From assembly GCA_030248215.1 (NCBI GenBank), contig JASANG010004032.1:43496-107495 (forward strand): a stretch of 64,000 nt of DNA, given 5' to 3'. The stretch comes from Enoplolaimus lenunculus. Taxonomy: Eukaryota > Nematoda > Enoplea > Enoplida > Thoracostomopsidae. Positions 21,801-29,560 of this stretch are shown here, piece by piece. How positions within the stretch are numbered: position 1 is the first letter of the stretch; the number at the start of each line of letters is the position of its first letter. The notes beneath the pieces are model-generated. The model was not told where the DNA came from. It worked only from the letters and a program-made list of their open reading frames with translations, and did not search any database. The position numbers and the translations under genes are program-made.

Positions 21801-23871
21801 TCTTTGACAAAAACGGTTGCACTGAAAGATTGTGAGCTGGAAGATGTAAGCATGAATCTGCTGCAACTCGTATCCCGATAACTTGTCTGCTCGATTGCAA
21901 CCCAAACCTGGCTGGGTGAGAAATTGTCGGAATTTCGGGTTAAGAAATGTCGGTCTACGAGTTGCCGGGCGACAAAAGATCGTGATACTTCTCAGATTAT
22001 ACAAGTATTTTAAACAGTTTTGAGTTGTTTTGGCTCGCAATTGCGGCCGTTGTCACTGCATTCGCTATGTGTAATGCGCAGTCTTTTTATTGCAGTTATT
22101 TTGGTTAAAATTATTTTTAATTAATAGTTTCATATAGTTACACTCGCTCATTGATTTTGCACCAGTTTTGTGTTATTTATTGGCGAATACAAATTTTGAT
22201 GAAGAATATTTTTGGAAAAGAAATATTTGATTCAAAAATCGTAAAACGCAGTTGCTGTGTATAATTATTGTGACTTCAACATAGAGATTGTTTTACCCAT
22301 ATTACTATGGCGATAAAATGATAGATCTGCACTGAACTGTTTGATGTAAATTCGGTGTAACTTTGGAGTTGGAATGGACGAGTGAATTGTAAATTAATTT
22401 GATTGAAAAAGTAGTGAAGTACGATACGTATTTTGTAGTACGAACTAGTTTACGTGGTGAAATCATTATGTATGTTGTGCTTTAGACTCATCGGCAGCTA
22501 AACAGCATTCGACAGCAGTTATTAGCGAAGGAAGAAAGTGACGCGACACTCAAGTTATTGCAGAGTCAAATTGCCGAAAGTCACCGGAAAGAGGCTGAGG
22601 TTTGTGATAGGTACAAAGCCCGCTCAAAAGTAAAAACTTATAGACCGTTGCCGTGGGAAATTTTTGAATGTTTAAATTTAAAAACCAAAAAGTTTACATA
22701 ATATGGAAAGCTTTAAAGGCAGGAATAATTATTGTGACAAGCAACAAGCATCTATAGAATTTTTTGCTCCGGAATTGTGGCGTTATTCTTTTTTGGTATT
22801 TTAATGCCGGCCCTGTGCGACACCATTCGTTAATTGTGTGAATATTTTTTACCAATAGCAATGATACATTGGTCTGAATTTTTGGCCCATGTAAAGGTCA
22901 GGGGCGGAACGTTTTTCTGTGTGACTAGAATAGAGTAAGCTTAAGCTTTAGACTAATTGTTTTTTGCTTGGCTTAGGCTAGGCTTAGGAATAAACTCATT
23001 CTTACGCTTAGGCTTAGGCTTATGAATATGCTTATAATACTATTCCGCCCTGTTCCTTACATTGGCCAAAATTTTTATAATTTCAGCGCTTGAGCCCAAT
23101 TGTTTTTAATCAGGAATTCATAAAAACGACATTTTCGCACTGAAATTCGTAGTACAGACAATATTTATGAAAATGTTCAAAAATCACAGCATCCGTTGTT
23201 TTGGATTTGAATTTTTGGGCTTTTCATCTTGAATACGTTAAATTTTGTCCCGTCGCCTCATCGGTGATCCAATTCTCTTAGGATATTGCGATTTTGTACC
23301 AATTAAAAGTAATCGTTAAAGTAGTCAACATTGGTGGTCAGAAGTTTTGCTTTGAGAAATTTCAGGTCCAGATATTTGGTTTAAAATATTGCAACTGTAG
23401 GGCCGGTTCAACGCAAGAAATATGGTCCACTAGAAGCTCGTTTAAATTCTGATTTGTTTTTGTAGCTGTTGCTATCAGTCGACACCGCGCGTCAAGAAGT
23501 GAATCGCTTAACTAGGCAGTTGGAAGAATGTCGTCAGGTTATGTAAGTCAGTAGATTGTAGCGGTTATTGTAACAAAAAAGCCCTATTCTCGCTTACGAG
23601 ATTCTGCTCCATGAACTTGCTTTCGTGTACAGTGCTTCAAGAATTGCACATTGGCAAAACACACCGCCACACGCCATCCCCGATTCAAGGAATTAAACCG
23701 AAATAAAGCACAATTGTGTATAGGTAGACAATGCTCCGTAAGCTTGAGATAGTTGTTTGCGAAAAGCTAACTGGAAGTTGAATTGCTTTATAAATTCATG
23801 TTAGCAATCGTTTTCATTTCAGAGAATCCCGGGATTTGGAACTGTTAAGATTAACGAAATCTTCAGTGTAA
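3877..23871 (+). CDS. Multi-exon long coiled-coil protein, possibly CEP135/TSGA10-like
   Basis: Nineteen exons (3887-4117, 5353-5494, 6195-6279, 10459-10575, 11774-11899, 12198-12248, 12405-12555, 12870-13630, 13982-14100, 14461-14573, 14995-15122, 15281-15315, 16070-16238, 16593-16703, 16966-17154, 21636-21845, 22486-22599, 23466-23542, 23823-23871) join in phase at every junction and give about 992 residues. Most exons are heptad-type coiled coil rich in E, K, R, Q and L. Exon 1 has a Cys motif (HCPTCRC), and exon 8 holds a 250-residue S/T/G-rich linker ending in CPVC plus further Cys/His. Segments such as ERYVGDIRMYEERLTDKEKE and LLLSVDTARQEVNRL recall human CEP135/TSGA10 from memory, a centriole and sperm-tail family, but the two Cys motifs are not known there. 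This is a scaffold-type protein by inference. The true start is unsettled: exon 1 may be entered by splicing at 3887 or may begin at the ATG at 3877. Earlier exons may lie upstream. Confidence 0.8.
3887..4117 (+). CDS. Coiled-coil gene exon 1 (first exon seen)
   Basis: An acceptor (ttacag) precedes 3887 and a consensus donor (gtgagt) follows 4117. The exon leaves the frame in phase 1. It encodes a short coiled coil (FANRLQAVRQENVALKQ), a basic stretch (GGKRSKS) and a Cys cluster (HCPTCRC). An ATG at 3877 in the same frame could be an alternative start. Confidence 0.7.
4261..5036. mobile_element. Inverted-repeat element with GC-rich hairpins, flanked by a direct repeat
   Basis: The inverted ends are GCTGGCTTCTCCACAGC (4288-4304) and GCTGTGGAGAAGCCAG (5004-5019). 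The direct repeat GTGAAGTACCTACATCA lies at 4261-4277 and 5020-5036. The immediate flanks share GTGAA, a possible 5-bp target duplication. The right half is a run of GC-rich hairpins (for example ggcgaaagttcgcc). It lies in the intron between exons 1 and 2 of the coiled-coil gene. Confidence 0.7.
5109..5206. repeat. Tandem duplication (period 64 bp)
   Basis: cagtgacaagcgaaaccatg starts at 5109 and again at 5173, and each copy continues to gttgtcttga. Confidence 0.85.
5353..5494 (+). CDS. Coiled-coil gene exon 2
   Basis: A pyrimidine-rich acceptor (gttttcgttttag) and a donor (gtatga) bound 142 nt that are open only in the frame set by exon 1 (in phase 1, out phase 2). It encodes about 47 residues that are not coiled coil (SKDKSRIYLCGVRN, then LQLPSHNGPVGFVQRHPD). 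It contains no ATG-initiated frame, so it is visible only through its splice sites and its phase match to both neighbours. Confidence 0.65.
6195..6279 (+). CDS. Coiled-coil gene exon 3
   Basis: The acceptor is tgttttag and the donor is gtatgt. The exon enters in phase 2, completing an Arg codon with exon 2, and leaves in phase 0. It encodes EHELIAEIERLKNEAGQK followed by a Q-rich end, which is coiled coil. Confidence 0.75.
6280..8905. other. First part of a 4.2-kb intron, nothing recognised
   Basis: This is AT-rich intronic sequence between exons 3 and 4. No repeat family or small RNA gene was recognised before the family-D element near 8907. Confidence 0.5.
8907..9280. mobile_element. Family-D MITE
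   Basis: The inverted ends are GTGTAACCGGATATC and a right end ending TTTACACCC. It contains repeated tccgtttccgttattttt motifs near both ends. Related copies lie at 24049 and 41523. Confidence 0.7.
9400..9905. repeat. Family D/E terminal fragments
   Basis: There are clusters of ggttccggt, atatccg and ttcctgttccgg motifs at 9405-9470, 9540-9600 and 9825-9900. They look like ends of related elements inserted into one another, with unclear borders. Confidence 0.5.
10459..10575 (+). CDS. Coiled-coil gene exon 4
   Basis: Thirty-nine whole codons lie between acceptor tgttgtag and donor gttaat. The exon encodes HKDAEISRLRQALAGETG and continues as a heptad helix. This part resembles the 'EREIERLSVALDGGR' region of CEP135 from memory. 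It is separated from exon 3 by a 4.2-kb intron full of repeats. Confidence 0.75.
10735..10850. repeat. Imperfect long palindrome
   Basis: The left arm (gcgccgtccgacaccgtc, gtcaacgtccgtcg) is matched by the right arm (cgatgacggacggtgccgga). The arms fold on each other around cgtatgtgagacgtacg. Confidence 0.6.
10850..11232. mobile_element. Family-E MITE, copy 1
   Basis: It is shared along its length (about 375 bp) with 15376-15748, including tataaaccttaataatcacc/atcaaccttgacaatgacc and taaaatatagcagatt. It ends with ttccggttccggt-type repeats and 'ggttgcaccctgg'. A 22-bp internal duplication (gaatattaaaatgaattttt) is private to this copy. Confidence 0.75.
11557..11600. repeat. Family-E terminal fragment
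   Basis: The string ccggaaccggaattccggtt followed by gcaccctgat matches the family-E right end. Confidence 0.6.
11774..11899 (+). CDS. Coiled-coil gene exon 5
   Basis: Forty-two codons lie between acceptor tgttttag and consensus donor gtaagt. It encodes charged coiled coil (LADERRRTSDLHVELGRLRN and onward). Confidence 0.8.
12062..12112. repeat. Short tandem duplication (about 31 bp)
   Basis: ctagaattcagcaaag occurs twice, with similar gcaa-type continuations. Confidence 0.7.
12198..12248 (+). CDS. Coiled-coil gene exon 6 (17 codons)
   Basis: This short exon encodes KQDEILRLESEVRLKDQ. The acceptor is cttttag and the donor is gtatat. The donor runs directly into an AT dinucleotide-type repeat. 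Confidence 0.75.
12249..12315. repeat. AT-rich microsatellite at the exon 6 donor
   Basis: A run of tatata and ttatat repeats starts within the donor (gtatataata) and covers most of the 156-bp intron. Confidence 0.8.
12405..12555 (+). CDS. Coiled-coil gene exon 7
   Basis: The acceptor is ccttaaccag and the donor is gttagt; the exon leaves in phase 1. It encodes coiled coil (QLDDDLIERQTLHSQLSSLN onward). Confidence 0.8.
12870..13630 (+). CDS. Coiled-coil gene exon 8, disordered linker with Cys motif
   Basis: At 761 nt this is by far the largest exon of the gene. It begins with coiled coil (DLKREIELLRRTR), continues as a long S/T/G-rich low-complexity linker, and ends with a Cys/His cluster (YCPVCRALHRGLQSC, then a further H and C). 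The donor is gtaagt. The linker is probably disordered. The Cys/His cluster could bind zinc, but no named zinc-finger family was recognised. Confidence 0.8.
13982..14100 (+). CDS. Coiled-coil gene exon 9
   Basis: The acceptor is cattctttag and the donor is gttagt after phase 2. It encodes TVEEQFNTLLLEKQRLQNTV and continues as coiled coil. Confidence 0.75.
14461..14573 (+). CDS. Coiled-coil gene exon 10
   Basis: The acceptor is ttgttttag and the donor is gtaagt. It takes phase 2 in and leaves phase 1. It encodes DNRETSRIIHLQALVDELKL onward, which is coiled coil. Confidence 0.75.
14995..15122 (+). CDS. Coiled-coil gene exon 11
   Basis: The acceptor is taattttag and the donor is gtaagt. It completes a Lys codon with exon 10 and ends in phase 0. 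It encodes IFERNHATDNVADAVRSRYG, then coiled coil. Confidence 0.8.
15281..15315 (+). CDS. Coiled-coil gene micro-exon 12 (35 nt)
   Basis: The acceptor is gtatttttag and the donor is gtaagt. It encodes DAQMSKVEAQF plus a split codon. The phases fit exons 11 and 13 exactly, which supports this very short exon. Confidence 0.65.
15376..15748. mobile_element. Family-E MITE, copy 2
   Basis: The inverted ends are GGTGCAACCGGAATT and the matching right end (aattccggttgcac). The body matches 10850-11232. It lies in the intron between exons 12 and 13. Confidence 0.8.
16070..16238 (+). CDS. Coiled-coil gene exon 13
   Basis: The acceptor is ttttgttag and the donor gttttt is weak. It encodes MTQVTNQESKFANLQSEIEA onward, ending ERMHSLERSNQ, all coiled coil. 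Confidence 0.8.
16593..16703 (+). CDS. Coiled-coil gene exon 14
   Basis: Thirty-seven codons lie between acceptor gtatttcag and donor gttttg. It encodes DKQRLGDEIEELRRRLERYV and continues into the segment that most resembles CEP135. Confidence 0.8.
16966..17154 (+). CDS. Coiled-coil gene exon 15
   Basis: Sixty-three codons lie between acceptor cgttcctag and donor gtgaga. It encodes EKERTALLEKYN, a short polar break, then coiled coil (DEKDRELTRVRAEAASISRQ). It is followed by a 4.5-kb intron that holds two decayed retroelements. Confidence 0.8.
17722..18745 (+). mobile_element. Decayed non-LTR retrotransposon, 3' part (Jockey/R1/LOA-type)
   Basis: Broken open frames encode the end of a LINE reverse-transcriptase ORF. 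QQRGLAVSAEKSTVTLFTPW is a palm/thumb-region segment. YAVPVWG and a later SRCRLAQLRSGYC, CPKCNKGHHTTCHLFAC and PVDLWTNP form the typical C-terminal zinc-knuckle end. The frame changes several times, so it is inactive. It is truncated at the 5' end and ends in a short ACA-repeat tail (around 18729-18744). It sits in the large intron between exons 15 and 16, in the gene's own orientation. Confidence 0.8.
18746..20680. other. Large intron, middle part; nothing recognised
   Basis: This AT-rich sequence lies between the LINE remnant and the Penelope-like fragment. A short repeat (acatctttcaatcagattt, twice near 18870-18903) is the only structure noted. Confidence 0.4.
20690..21490 (-). mobile_element. 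Decayed Penelope-like element reverse transcriptase fragment
   Basis: Minus-strand open stretches read AIPKFHKDPVKFRYIISSK, FDFTTLYTYL, then NIGIPMGADAAP and ANLLLHSFERKF. These are the conserved RT motifs of Penelope-like elements ('LPKLHK.P..FR.I..S', 'DFSTLYT', 'GIPMGT..AP'). The frame is interrupted several times. The N-terminal part and the GIY-YIG endonuclease were not found, so it is a fragment. It lies in the same large intron as the LINE remnant, on the opposite strand. Confidence 0.75.
21636..21845 (+). CDS. Coiled-coil gene exon 16
   Basis: Seventy codons lie between acceptor tacggtag and donor gtaagc. It encodes continuous coiled coil (VHEELIELRSQFDNLSGSLE onward). Confidence 0.85.
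22486..22599 (+). CDS. Coiled-coil gene exon 17
   Basis: Thirty-eight codons lie between acceptor gctttag and donor gtttgt. It encodes THRQLNSIRQQLLAKEESDA onward. Confidence 0.8.
22883..23069. mobile_element. Family-A MITE
   Basis: The inverted ends are TGGCCCATGTAAAGGTCAGG and a right end ending CATTGGCCA. The interior carries aggctta repeats. It lies in the intron between exons 17 and 18. Confidence 0.85.
23466..23542 (+). CDS. Coiled-coil gene exon 18
   Basis: The acceptor is gtttttgtag and the donor is gtaagt after phase 2. It encodes LLLSVDTARQEVNRLTRQLE onward. Confidence 0.8.
23823..23871 (+). CDS. Coiled-coil gene terminal exon 19
   Basis: The acceptor is tttcatttcag, and the in-frame TAA is at 23869-23871. 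It encodes the C-terminal ESRDLELLRLTKSSV. Confidence 0.8.
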
Positions 23872-24048
23872 TCAACGCGTTCAACGAAGTATTTGATATT
23901 TTTTGTAGTTTGAGAAAATTTGTACTTATTAAGTTTTACTGAAAATGATTTTTGTAGTTCGTTTTGCATTTGCAATTATATTATCTATTGTTTTTGTATC
24001 AGGTTGGTTTTTCTGCTGTCATTATTCTTAATTTTTTCGAGCAGATAC

Positions 24049-24302
24049 AGGGTGTAAACGGATATTCATTTTCGTTATATAAATAAATACCGGAAATTTG
24101 GTTACTTACAAATCACGTATATATCTTGCAATTTTTCATTATAGATATACGGTAATTGTTCGAAATTAACTAAAAATTACAAAATTCACCTTTTTCTTTA
24201 AAATTTATAAAGCCAGATAATTTCACGTCTTAATTGTGTTGGCAGAAAACAAAACATCTTTGAAACTTTTGTACTTCAATGATAGTATATTCAACTGATG
24301 TT
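24049..24302. mobile_element. Family-D MITE (right end degraded)
   Basis: It starts AGGGTGTAAACGGATATTC and shares with 8907-9280 the blocks aaaattacaaaattcacc and acatctttgaaactt. It holds the AATAAA noted for the coiled-coil gene. Confidence 0.7.
24082..24087 (+). promoter_or_regulatory. Candidate poly(A) signal AATAAA of the coiled-coil gene
   Basis: This is the first AATAAA noticed downstream of the stop at 23871, about 210 nt away. It lies inside a family-D repeat copy, so the repeat may supply the signal. Confidence 0.35.
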
Positions 24303-24449
24303 ACTTTTAGCTGAGAACCTGTAGCTTAAACAAGATTATGTCTTCTTTAACCAGGGTAAATGTAAAGTGTGCCGAATTTTTATACATGGGACCAATGATA
24401 GGTGCAGTCATTATATTTAGTAGGGACTAGTTGCGAAATGTAGTCAAAT

Positions 24450-24756
24450 GCAGGCTTCACGTTATAACTGGCGTAACACGCAACATGTTTTGTTCATGTT
24501 GATTCGACGTGAACACAATGTTTGACGATTTAAATAGCACATTTGCGAGAATATCACATGATATTCCAGATTTCTACCACATCAAATTGTAGTAAGCAGG
24601 ACAGTGTAATTTGTGCGCACTAACAAAATAGTAAAAAGTTAGATAATGTTTTTCCTAAATGTTAATTTGATAGTTGGTGAGCGTGGAGACAATGCTAATG
24701 TAATAAAGACAAACCATGTTCCAGATTTCCTCAGTTATAACGTGAACCGTGCATAA
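24450..24756. mobile_element. Family-C element, short copy
   Basis: The inverted ends are GGCTTCACGTTATAACTG and CAGTTATAACGTGAACC. The interior has one atatcacatgatattc palindrome. Confidence 0.8.
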
Positions 24757-24999
24757 ATTTGAAAGATTATTTCGAATGTTCATCGTGAAGTGTATATTAA
24801 CAAGCCTATATCGTGTGGCAGTTTGATGAGGATTTTAGTATCTCCAAACCTCTTTGATTTGTAATATTTATTAATGGAGTTTAGTTCATTGTTGAGTATG
24901 GGGCAACCCTTTAGGTTCCACGCGTCAAGAATAGACCTGAAGTAACGAATTTAAAGATTTCGGTAGCCTAACCTTAAACACGGTATGCGAAGCTATTGT

Positions 25000-25192
25000 G
25001 GACAGTTCCGTTCAAATTGACTCTTCGAAATAGGCTTTTCCGGACTACACAAACTAACTCAAATTCGACTCCGCCAGAGTCAATTCGACTCACCCAGCTC
25101 GCTCAGTGAGTCGAATTTGACTCAGTTTGTGTAAACCTCAAAAGCCTATTTCGGAAAGAATCAATTTGACTCACCATTTTTTGCAGTGTAGT
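25000..25192. mobile_element. Family-I foldback element rich in GACTC
   Basis: The arms share gaaataggcttttccgg / aaaagcctatttcggaa and an outer caaattgactc / caatttgactcacc. The core is a run of GACTC/GAGTC palindromes. A related copy lies near 45376. Confidence 0.7.
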
Positions 25193-25224
25193 TATACGCA
25201 GGCTAGTGAAATTTTGATTTGTTT

Positions 25225-25450
25225 AATATGGCAGGGTGCAATCGAAGGTAAAATACCGATGCCGATGGTGACACGAAATTGTATTTTAAACAATGTATAA
25301 TTAAATTTTAGCAAATATCTATAAAGCGTTGTCAAAACATAGTAAAATGCACTACACAATAAAATTTTTGTAAAACAAAAATATTTCACTAGAAATTCCG
25401 GCAACCCCCGTTAAAAAATTGTACCACAGTCTGAGGTCGATCTGCCGGAG
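25225..25450. repeat. Family-E-like fragment
   Basis: It begins cagggtgcaatcgaaggt and shares tttagcaaatatctataaag with the region near 32455. It ends near gccggagccagag. Confidence 0.4.
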
Positions 25451-25519
25451 CCAGAGATAGAACTTCGGTTGTACAGTGGTTTATATGACATGTTCTGAAC
25501 TTTTTGTTAAGATTAATAA

Positions 25520-25745
25520 ATTTTTGTCCTTTGTTAAAATGGCCCATGTAAACTTTTTGTCCTTTGTTAAAATGGCCCATGTAAAGAACATGGCCGGAAC
25601 AGTAGTATAAGCATATTCCTAAGCCTAATCGTATAGATGAGCCTATTCCTAAGCCGAGGCTTAAGCAAAAAAATTAGTGTAAAGCTTAAATTGACTATTA
25701 TAGCCCCTCCGGAAAACGATCCGGCACTGTTCTATACATGGGCCG
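25520..25745. mobile_element. Family-A MITE with duplicated left end
   Basis: The stretch ttttgtcctttgttaaaatg plus ggcccatgtaaa is repeated about 29 bp apart, so the left terminus is present twice. The element ends gttctatacatgggcc at 25745. Confidence 0.75.
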
Positions 25746-25833
25746 TTGAAATTATAGTTAAGTTCCAGGGTGCAATCGGCGGTGAAAAATACCGGAGCCG
25801 GTTTAACCAACGAAACTTGGATTGACCCGAATA

Positions 25834-26493
25834 ATGCGGGGTTTACGTTATAACCGGGGCAGCTTGGGACACGTTTTGTCCCTATTAGACTATTGGGTCA
25901 CATTTTGTCTGCTTGTAGACCCCATATCGTATTCAGAAACTCGTATTTGTCTGCTAGTATCATGTGTAGGTCACCTTTTGTCCTTCAATATCATATGATA
26001 TTCGAGGTATTGTCTGCGAATATCATTTGAAAATCATATGATATATTTTCAAATGTCTGCGTCCTGTTGAATATCATACGATACTAGAATTTGAAATTTG
26101 AATTTTTGAATTATGAAGCTGCGGTTTTAAGCGATTTTGTGTCGGAAACGATTTGCAGGCATGTATTTGGTATTTAAAGCACGTTTGAGCCTCTGCCGTC
26201 CAACTTTTCATTCATTTATTAGTACCCAAAGGTTACACTGTCCCGCTGAATATCGTGTGATATTCGTTGAAATTTTGGTATATCATATTCGCATAAATGT
26301 CCCACAGTATCACGTGACATACCGTCCCTTGCACACATTGATCATTTGAGAGCGGTGGTTTGTAAACTAATGTCATATGACATTCGAGTTTTGTCTGTTG
26401 ACCCAATATAAGTGCCAAATTTTAACGTTGACGTCGAATCAACATGGGACGAACCGTGTCCCGCCTTCCCCGGTTATAACGTGAAGCCCGCAT
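25834..26493. mobile_element. Family-C element, long copy packed with ATATCATATGATAT palindromes
   Basis: The inverted ends are ATGCGGGGTTTACGTTATAA and a right end whose complement reads ATGCGGGCTTCACGTTATAA, followed by a shared ccggggnnggcnnggac. The interior holds about seven degenerate copies of a palindrome of the type atatcatatgatat, often followed by tcg. It has no coding potential. Confidence 0.85.
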
Positions 26494-26496
26494 AAG

Positions 26497-26895
26497 ACGG
26501 TGGTCCCCATTTTGAGTCCGAATCAATAGGAATCCGTATCCCTAATAAGACTAAGCGGATAGAGTCCCTAAACCCTAATTAGAGTCAGGAATGTCAATTA
26601 TCCCTACTTGTAGCGCATAAATGACTCCAGGACAAAATAATTTGAGTTCGAAACTTTAAAGCGTACTTGCATTTTGAAAGTGCATTCCTAAGTATATTTT
26701 CGTATTATCACTCTAGCTACTGACACAAGACAAACGTTTAATTCAACGGATAATTGCAGTATCGAATATATATATATATATCGGTAACGAAGGGCGGCGG
26801 AGCGTGGGTTAAAAATAAATAACACTCCCTAACCCAATAACAAGGGGGTGTTCCCTCTGGAGAGGCCAAATAAATATCAGTCCCCCCTAACTTCT
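26497..26895. mobile_element. Family-B MITE (termini degraded)
   Basis: It contains the blocks tccccattttgagtcc, gcggatagagtccctaaacc, taattcaacggataattgca and aacgaagggcggcgg in the same order as the other copies. It directly abuts the family-C element. Confidence 0.8.
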
Positions 26896-27003
26896 GTATA
26901 CATTCATGGATTGCAAGCTAAATCTTTCTTCATGTCAGAAATTATTTTGCTGGCCGCAATATATTTCAGAACACTTAATAGAATGGATGTTTTCATTCAA
27001 CTT

Positions 27004-27181
27004 TGGGCCAATGTTACATTTAGGGGCGTAACTGTAGATTAACGTATTCCTAAGCCTAAGCATAATGCGATGCAAAAATGTGTTTCTAAGCCTAAGTAAA
27101 AACTGTAGTCTAGAATCAAAACCTACTCTTATAGACGCAGCAGAAACCTGGACGCCCCTTAAAGTATTAACATGGGCCCAA
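27004..27181. mobile_element. Family-A MITE
   Basis: The inverted ends are GGGCCAATGTTACATTTAGG and CTTAAAGTATTAACATGGGCCC. The interior carries cctaagcctaagc. It abuts the 18-bp minisatellite. Confidence 0.8.
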
Positions 27182-27189
27182 CTTTGTAA

Positions 27190-27344
27190 GCCGTTGAGGT
27201 TAAACCAACCGTTGGAGTTAAACCAACCGTTGGGATCAAATCAATCGTGGGGGTGAAACCAACCTGTGAGTGAAATCAATCGTCGCCATGAAACCGACTG
27301 TTTTAGTGGAACCAACCGTTGGGGTTAAACCATCCGTTGGGTGG
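27190..27344. repeat. 18-bp minisatellite, left block
   Basis: Degenerate copies of ggggttaaaccaaccgtt (about eight). The same unit and orientation recur at 30405-30873. Confidence 0.85.
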
Positions 27345-29560
27345 GAAAAGTGGAAAATTCTAATGCCTAGATATTTTCTTGGTTAGTAAGAAATATCTGA
27401 AGCAAAGGATTAGGTTGAAAAGCGGGAAAAGTGGAAAATTCAAGGGTAGGGCATAGGTTTTGGTTGGAAAACGGGAAAAGTGGAAAATTTTAATGCCTAG
27501 ATTTATACGCTGGGTTGGTAGGGAAATCTGAAGCATAGGTTTTGGTTGGAAAACGGGAAAAGTGGAAAATTCTAATGCCTAGATTTTTATTCTGGGTTGT
27601 TAGGGAAAATCTGAAGCACAGGTTTTGGTTGGAAAACGGGAAAAGTGGAAAATTGAAATGCCTAGATTTTTTCGCTGGGTTGGTAGGGAAAACCTGAAGC
27701 AAAGGTTTCGGTTGGAAAACGGGAAAAGTGGAAAATTCAAGCGTAAGGCATAGGTTTTGGTTGGAAAACGGGAAAAGTGGAAAATTTAATGCTTAGATTT
27801 ACCGTGGCTTGGTAGGGAAAATCTGAAGTATAGATTTTGGTTGGAAAACGGGAAAAGTGGAAAATTTAATGGCCTAGATTTACCTTAGGCTGGTACGGAA
27901 AATATGAAGCATAGGTTTTGGTTGGAAAATGGGAAAAGTGGAAAATTTAAAGGCCTAGATTTACCTTAGGTTGGTAGGGAAAATCTGAAGCATAGGTTTT
28001 TGTTGGAAAACGGGAAAAGTGGAGAATTTAAAGGCCTAGATTTATATACTTTAGGTTGGTAGGGAAAATCTGAAGCATAGGTTTTGGTTGGAAAACGGGA
28101 AAAGTGGAAAATTTAAAGGCCTAGATTTACCTTCGGTTGGTAGGGAAAATCTGAAGCATAGGTTTTGGTTGGAAAGCGGGAAAAGTGTAAAATTCTAATG
28201 CCTAGATATTTTCTTGGTTAGTAAGAAATATCTGAAGCAAAGGATTAGGTTGAAAAGCGGGAAAAATGGAAAAGTGGAAAATTCAAGGGTAGGACATAGG
28301 TTTTGGTTGGAAAACGGGAAAAGTGGAAAATTTTAATGCCTAGATTTATACGCTGGGTTGGTAGGGAAATCTGAAGCATAGGTTTTGGTTGGAAAACGGG
28401 AAAAGTGGAAAATTCTAATGCCTAGATTTTTATTCTGGGTTGGTAGGGAAAATCTGAAGCACAGGTTTTGGTTGGAAAACGGGAAAAGTGGAAAATTGAA
28501 ATGCCTAGATTTTTTCGCTGGGTTGGTAGGGAAAACCTGAAGCAAAGGTTTCGGTTGGAAAACGGGAAAAGTGGAAAATTCAAGCGTAAGGCATAGGTTT
28601 TGGTTGGAAAACGGAAAAAGTGGAAAATTTAATGCTTAGATTTACCGTGGCTTGGTAATGAAAATCTGAAGTATAGATTTTGGTTGGAAAACGGGAAAAG
28701 TGGAAAATTTAATGGCCTAGATTTACCTTAGGTTGGTACGGAAAATATGAAGCATAGGTTTTGGTTGGAAAATTGGAAAAGTGGAAAATTTAAAGGCCTA
28801 GATTTACCTTAGGTTGGTAGGGAAAATCTGAAGCATAGGTTTTGGTTGGAAAACGGGAAAAGTGGAAAAATTTAAAGGCCTAGATTTATATACCTTAGGT
28901 TGGTAGGGAAAATCTGAAGCATAGGTTTTGGTTGCAAACGGGAAAAGTGGAAAATTTAAAGGCCTAGATTTACCTTAGGTTGGTACGGAAAATCTGAAGC
29001 ATAGGTTTTGGTTGCAAAACGGGAAAAGTGGAAAATTTAAAGGCCTAGATTTACCTTCGGTTTGGTAGGGAAAATCTGAAGCATAGATTTTGGTTGGAAA
29101 ATGGGAAAAGTGGAAAATTTAAAGGCCTAGATTTACTTTAGGTTGGTAGGGAAAATATGAAGCATAGGTTTTGGATGGAAAATGGGAAAAGTGGAAAATT
29201 TAAAGGCCTAGATTTACCTTAGGTTGGTAGGGAAAATCTGAAGCGTAGGTTTTGGTTGGAAAACGGGAAAAGTGGAAAATTTAAAGGCCTAGATTTACCT
29301 TAGGTTGGTAGGGAAAATCTGAAGCATTGGTTTTGGTTGGAAAACGGGAAAGTGGAAAATTTAAAGGCCTAGATTTACCTTAGGTTGGTAGGGAAAATCT
29401 GAAGCATAGGTTTTGATTGGAAAACGGAAAAAGTGGAAAATTTAAAGGCCTAGATTCACCTTAGGTTGGTAGGGAAAATATGAAGCATAGGTTTTTGTTG
29501 AAAAATGGCAAGAGTGGAAAATTTAAACGCCTAGATTTACCCGGGGTTGGAAGTCAGCGA
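27345..29560. repeat. About 81-bp minisatellite, forward block, with higher-order duplication
   Basis: About 27 units of the form ggttttggttggaaaacggg, aaaagtggaaaat, t-a-rich spacer, cctagatttacc, ggttggtagggaaaatctga, agcata. The plus strand is strongly purine-rich. A segment of about ten units starting at 27353 is repeated from 28190, offset 837-843 bp. Open frames within it exist only because the unit length is near a multiple of three. Confidence 0.95.

Noticed and set aside
27490-28545. Minus-strand open frames (repeated PTNPAKKSRHFNFPLFPFSN type) within the 81-bp array
   Set aside because: They exist because the repeat unit length is near a multiple of three. They have no splice or start context and recur with the repeats.
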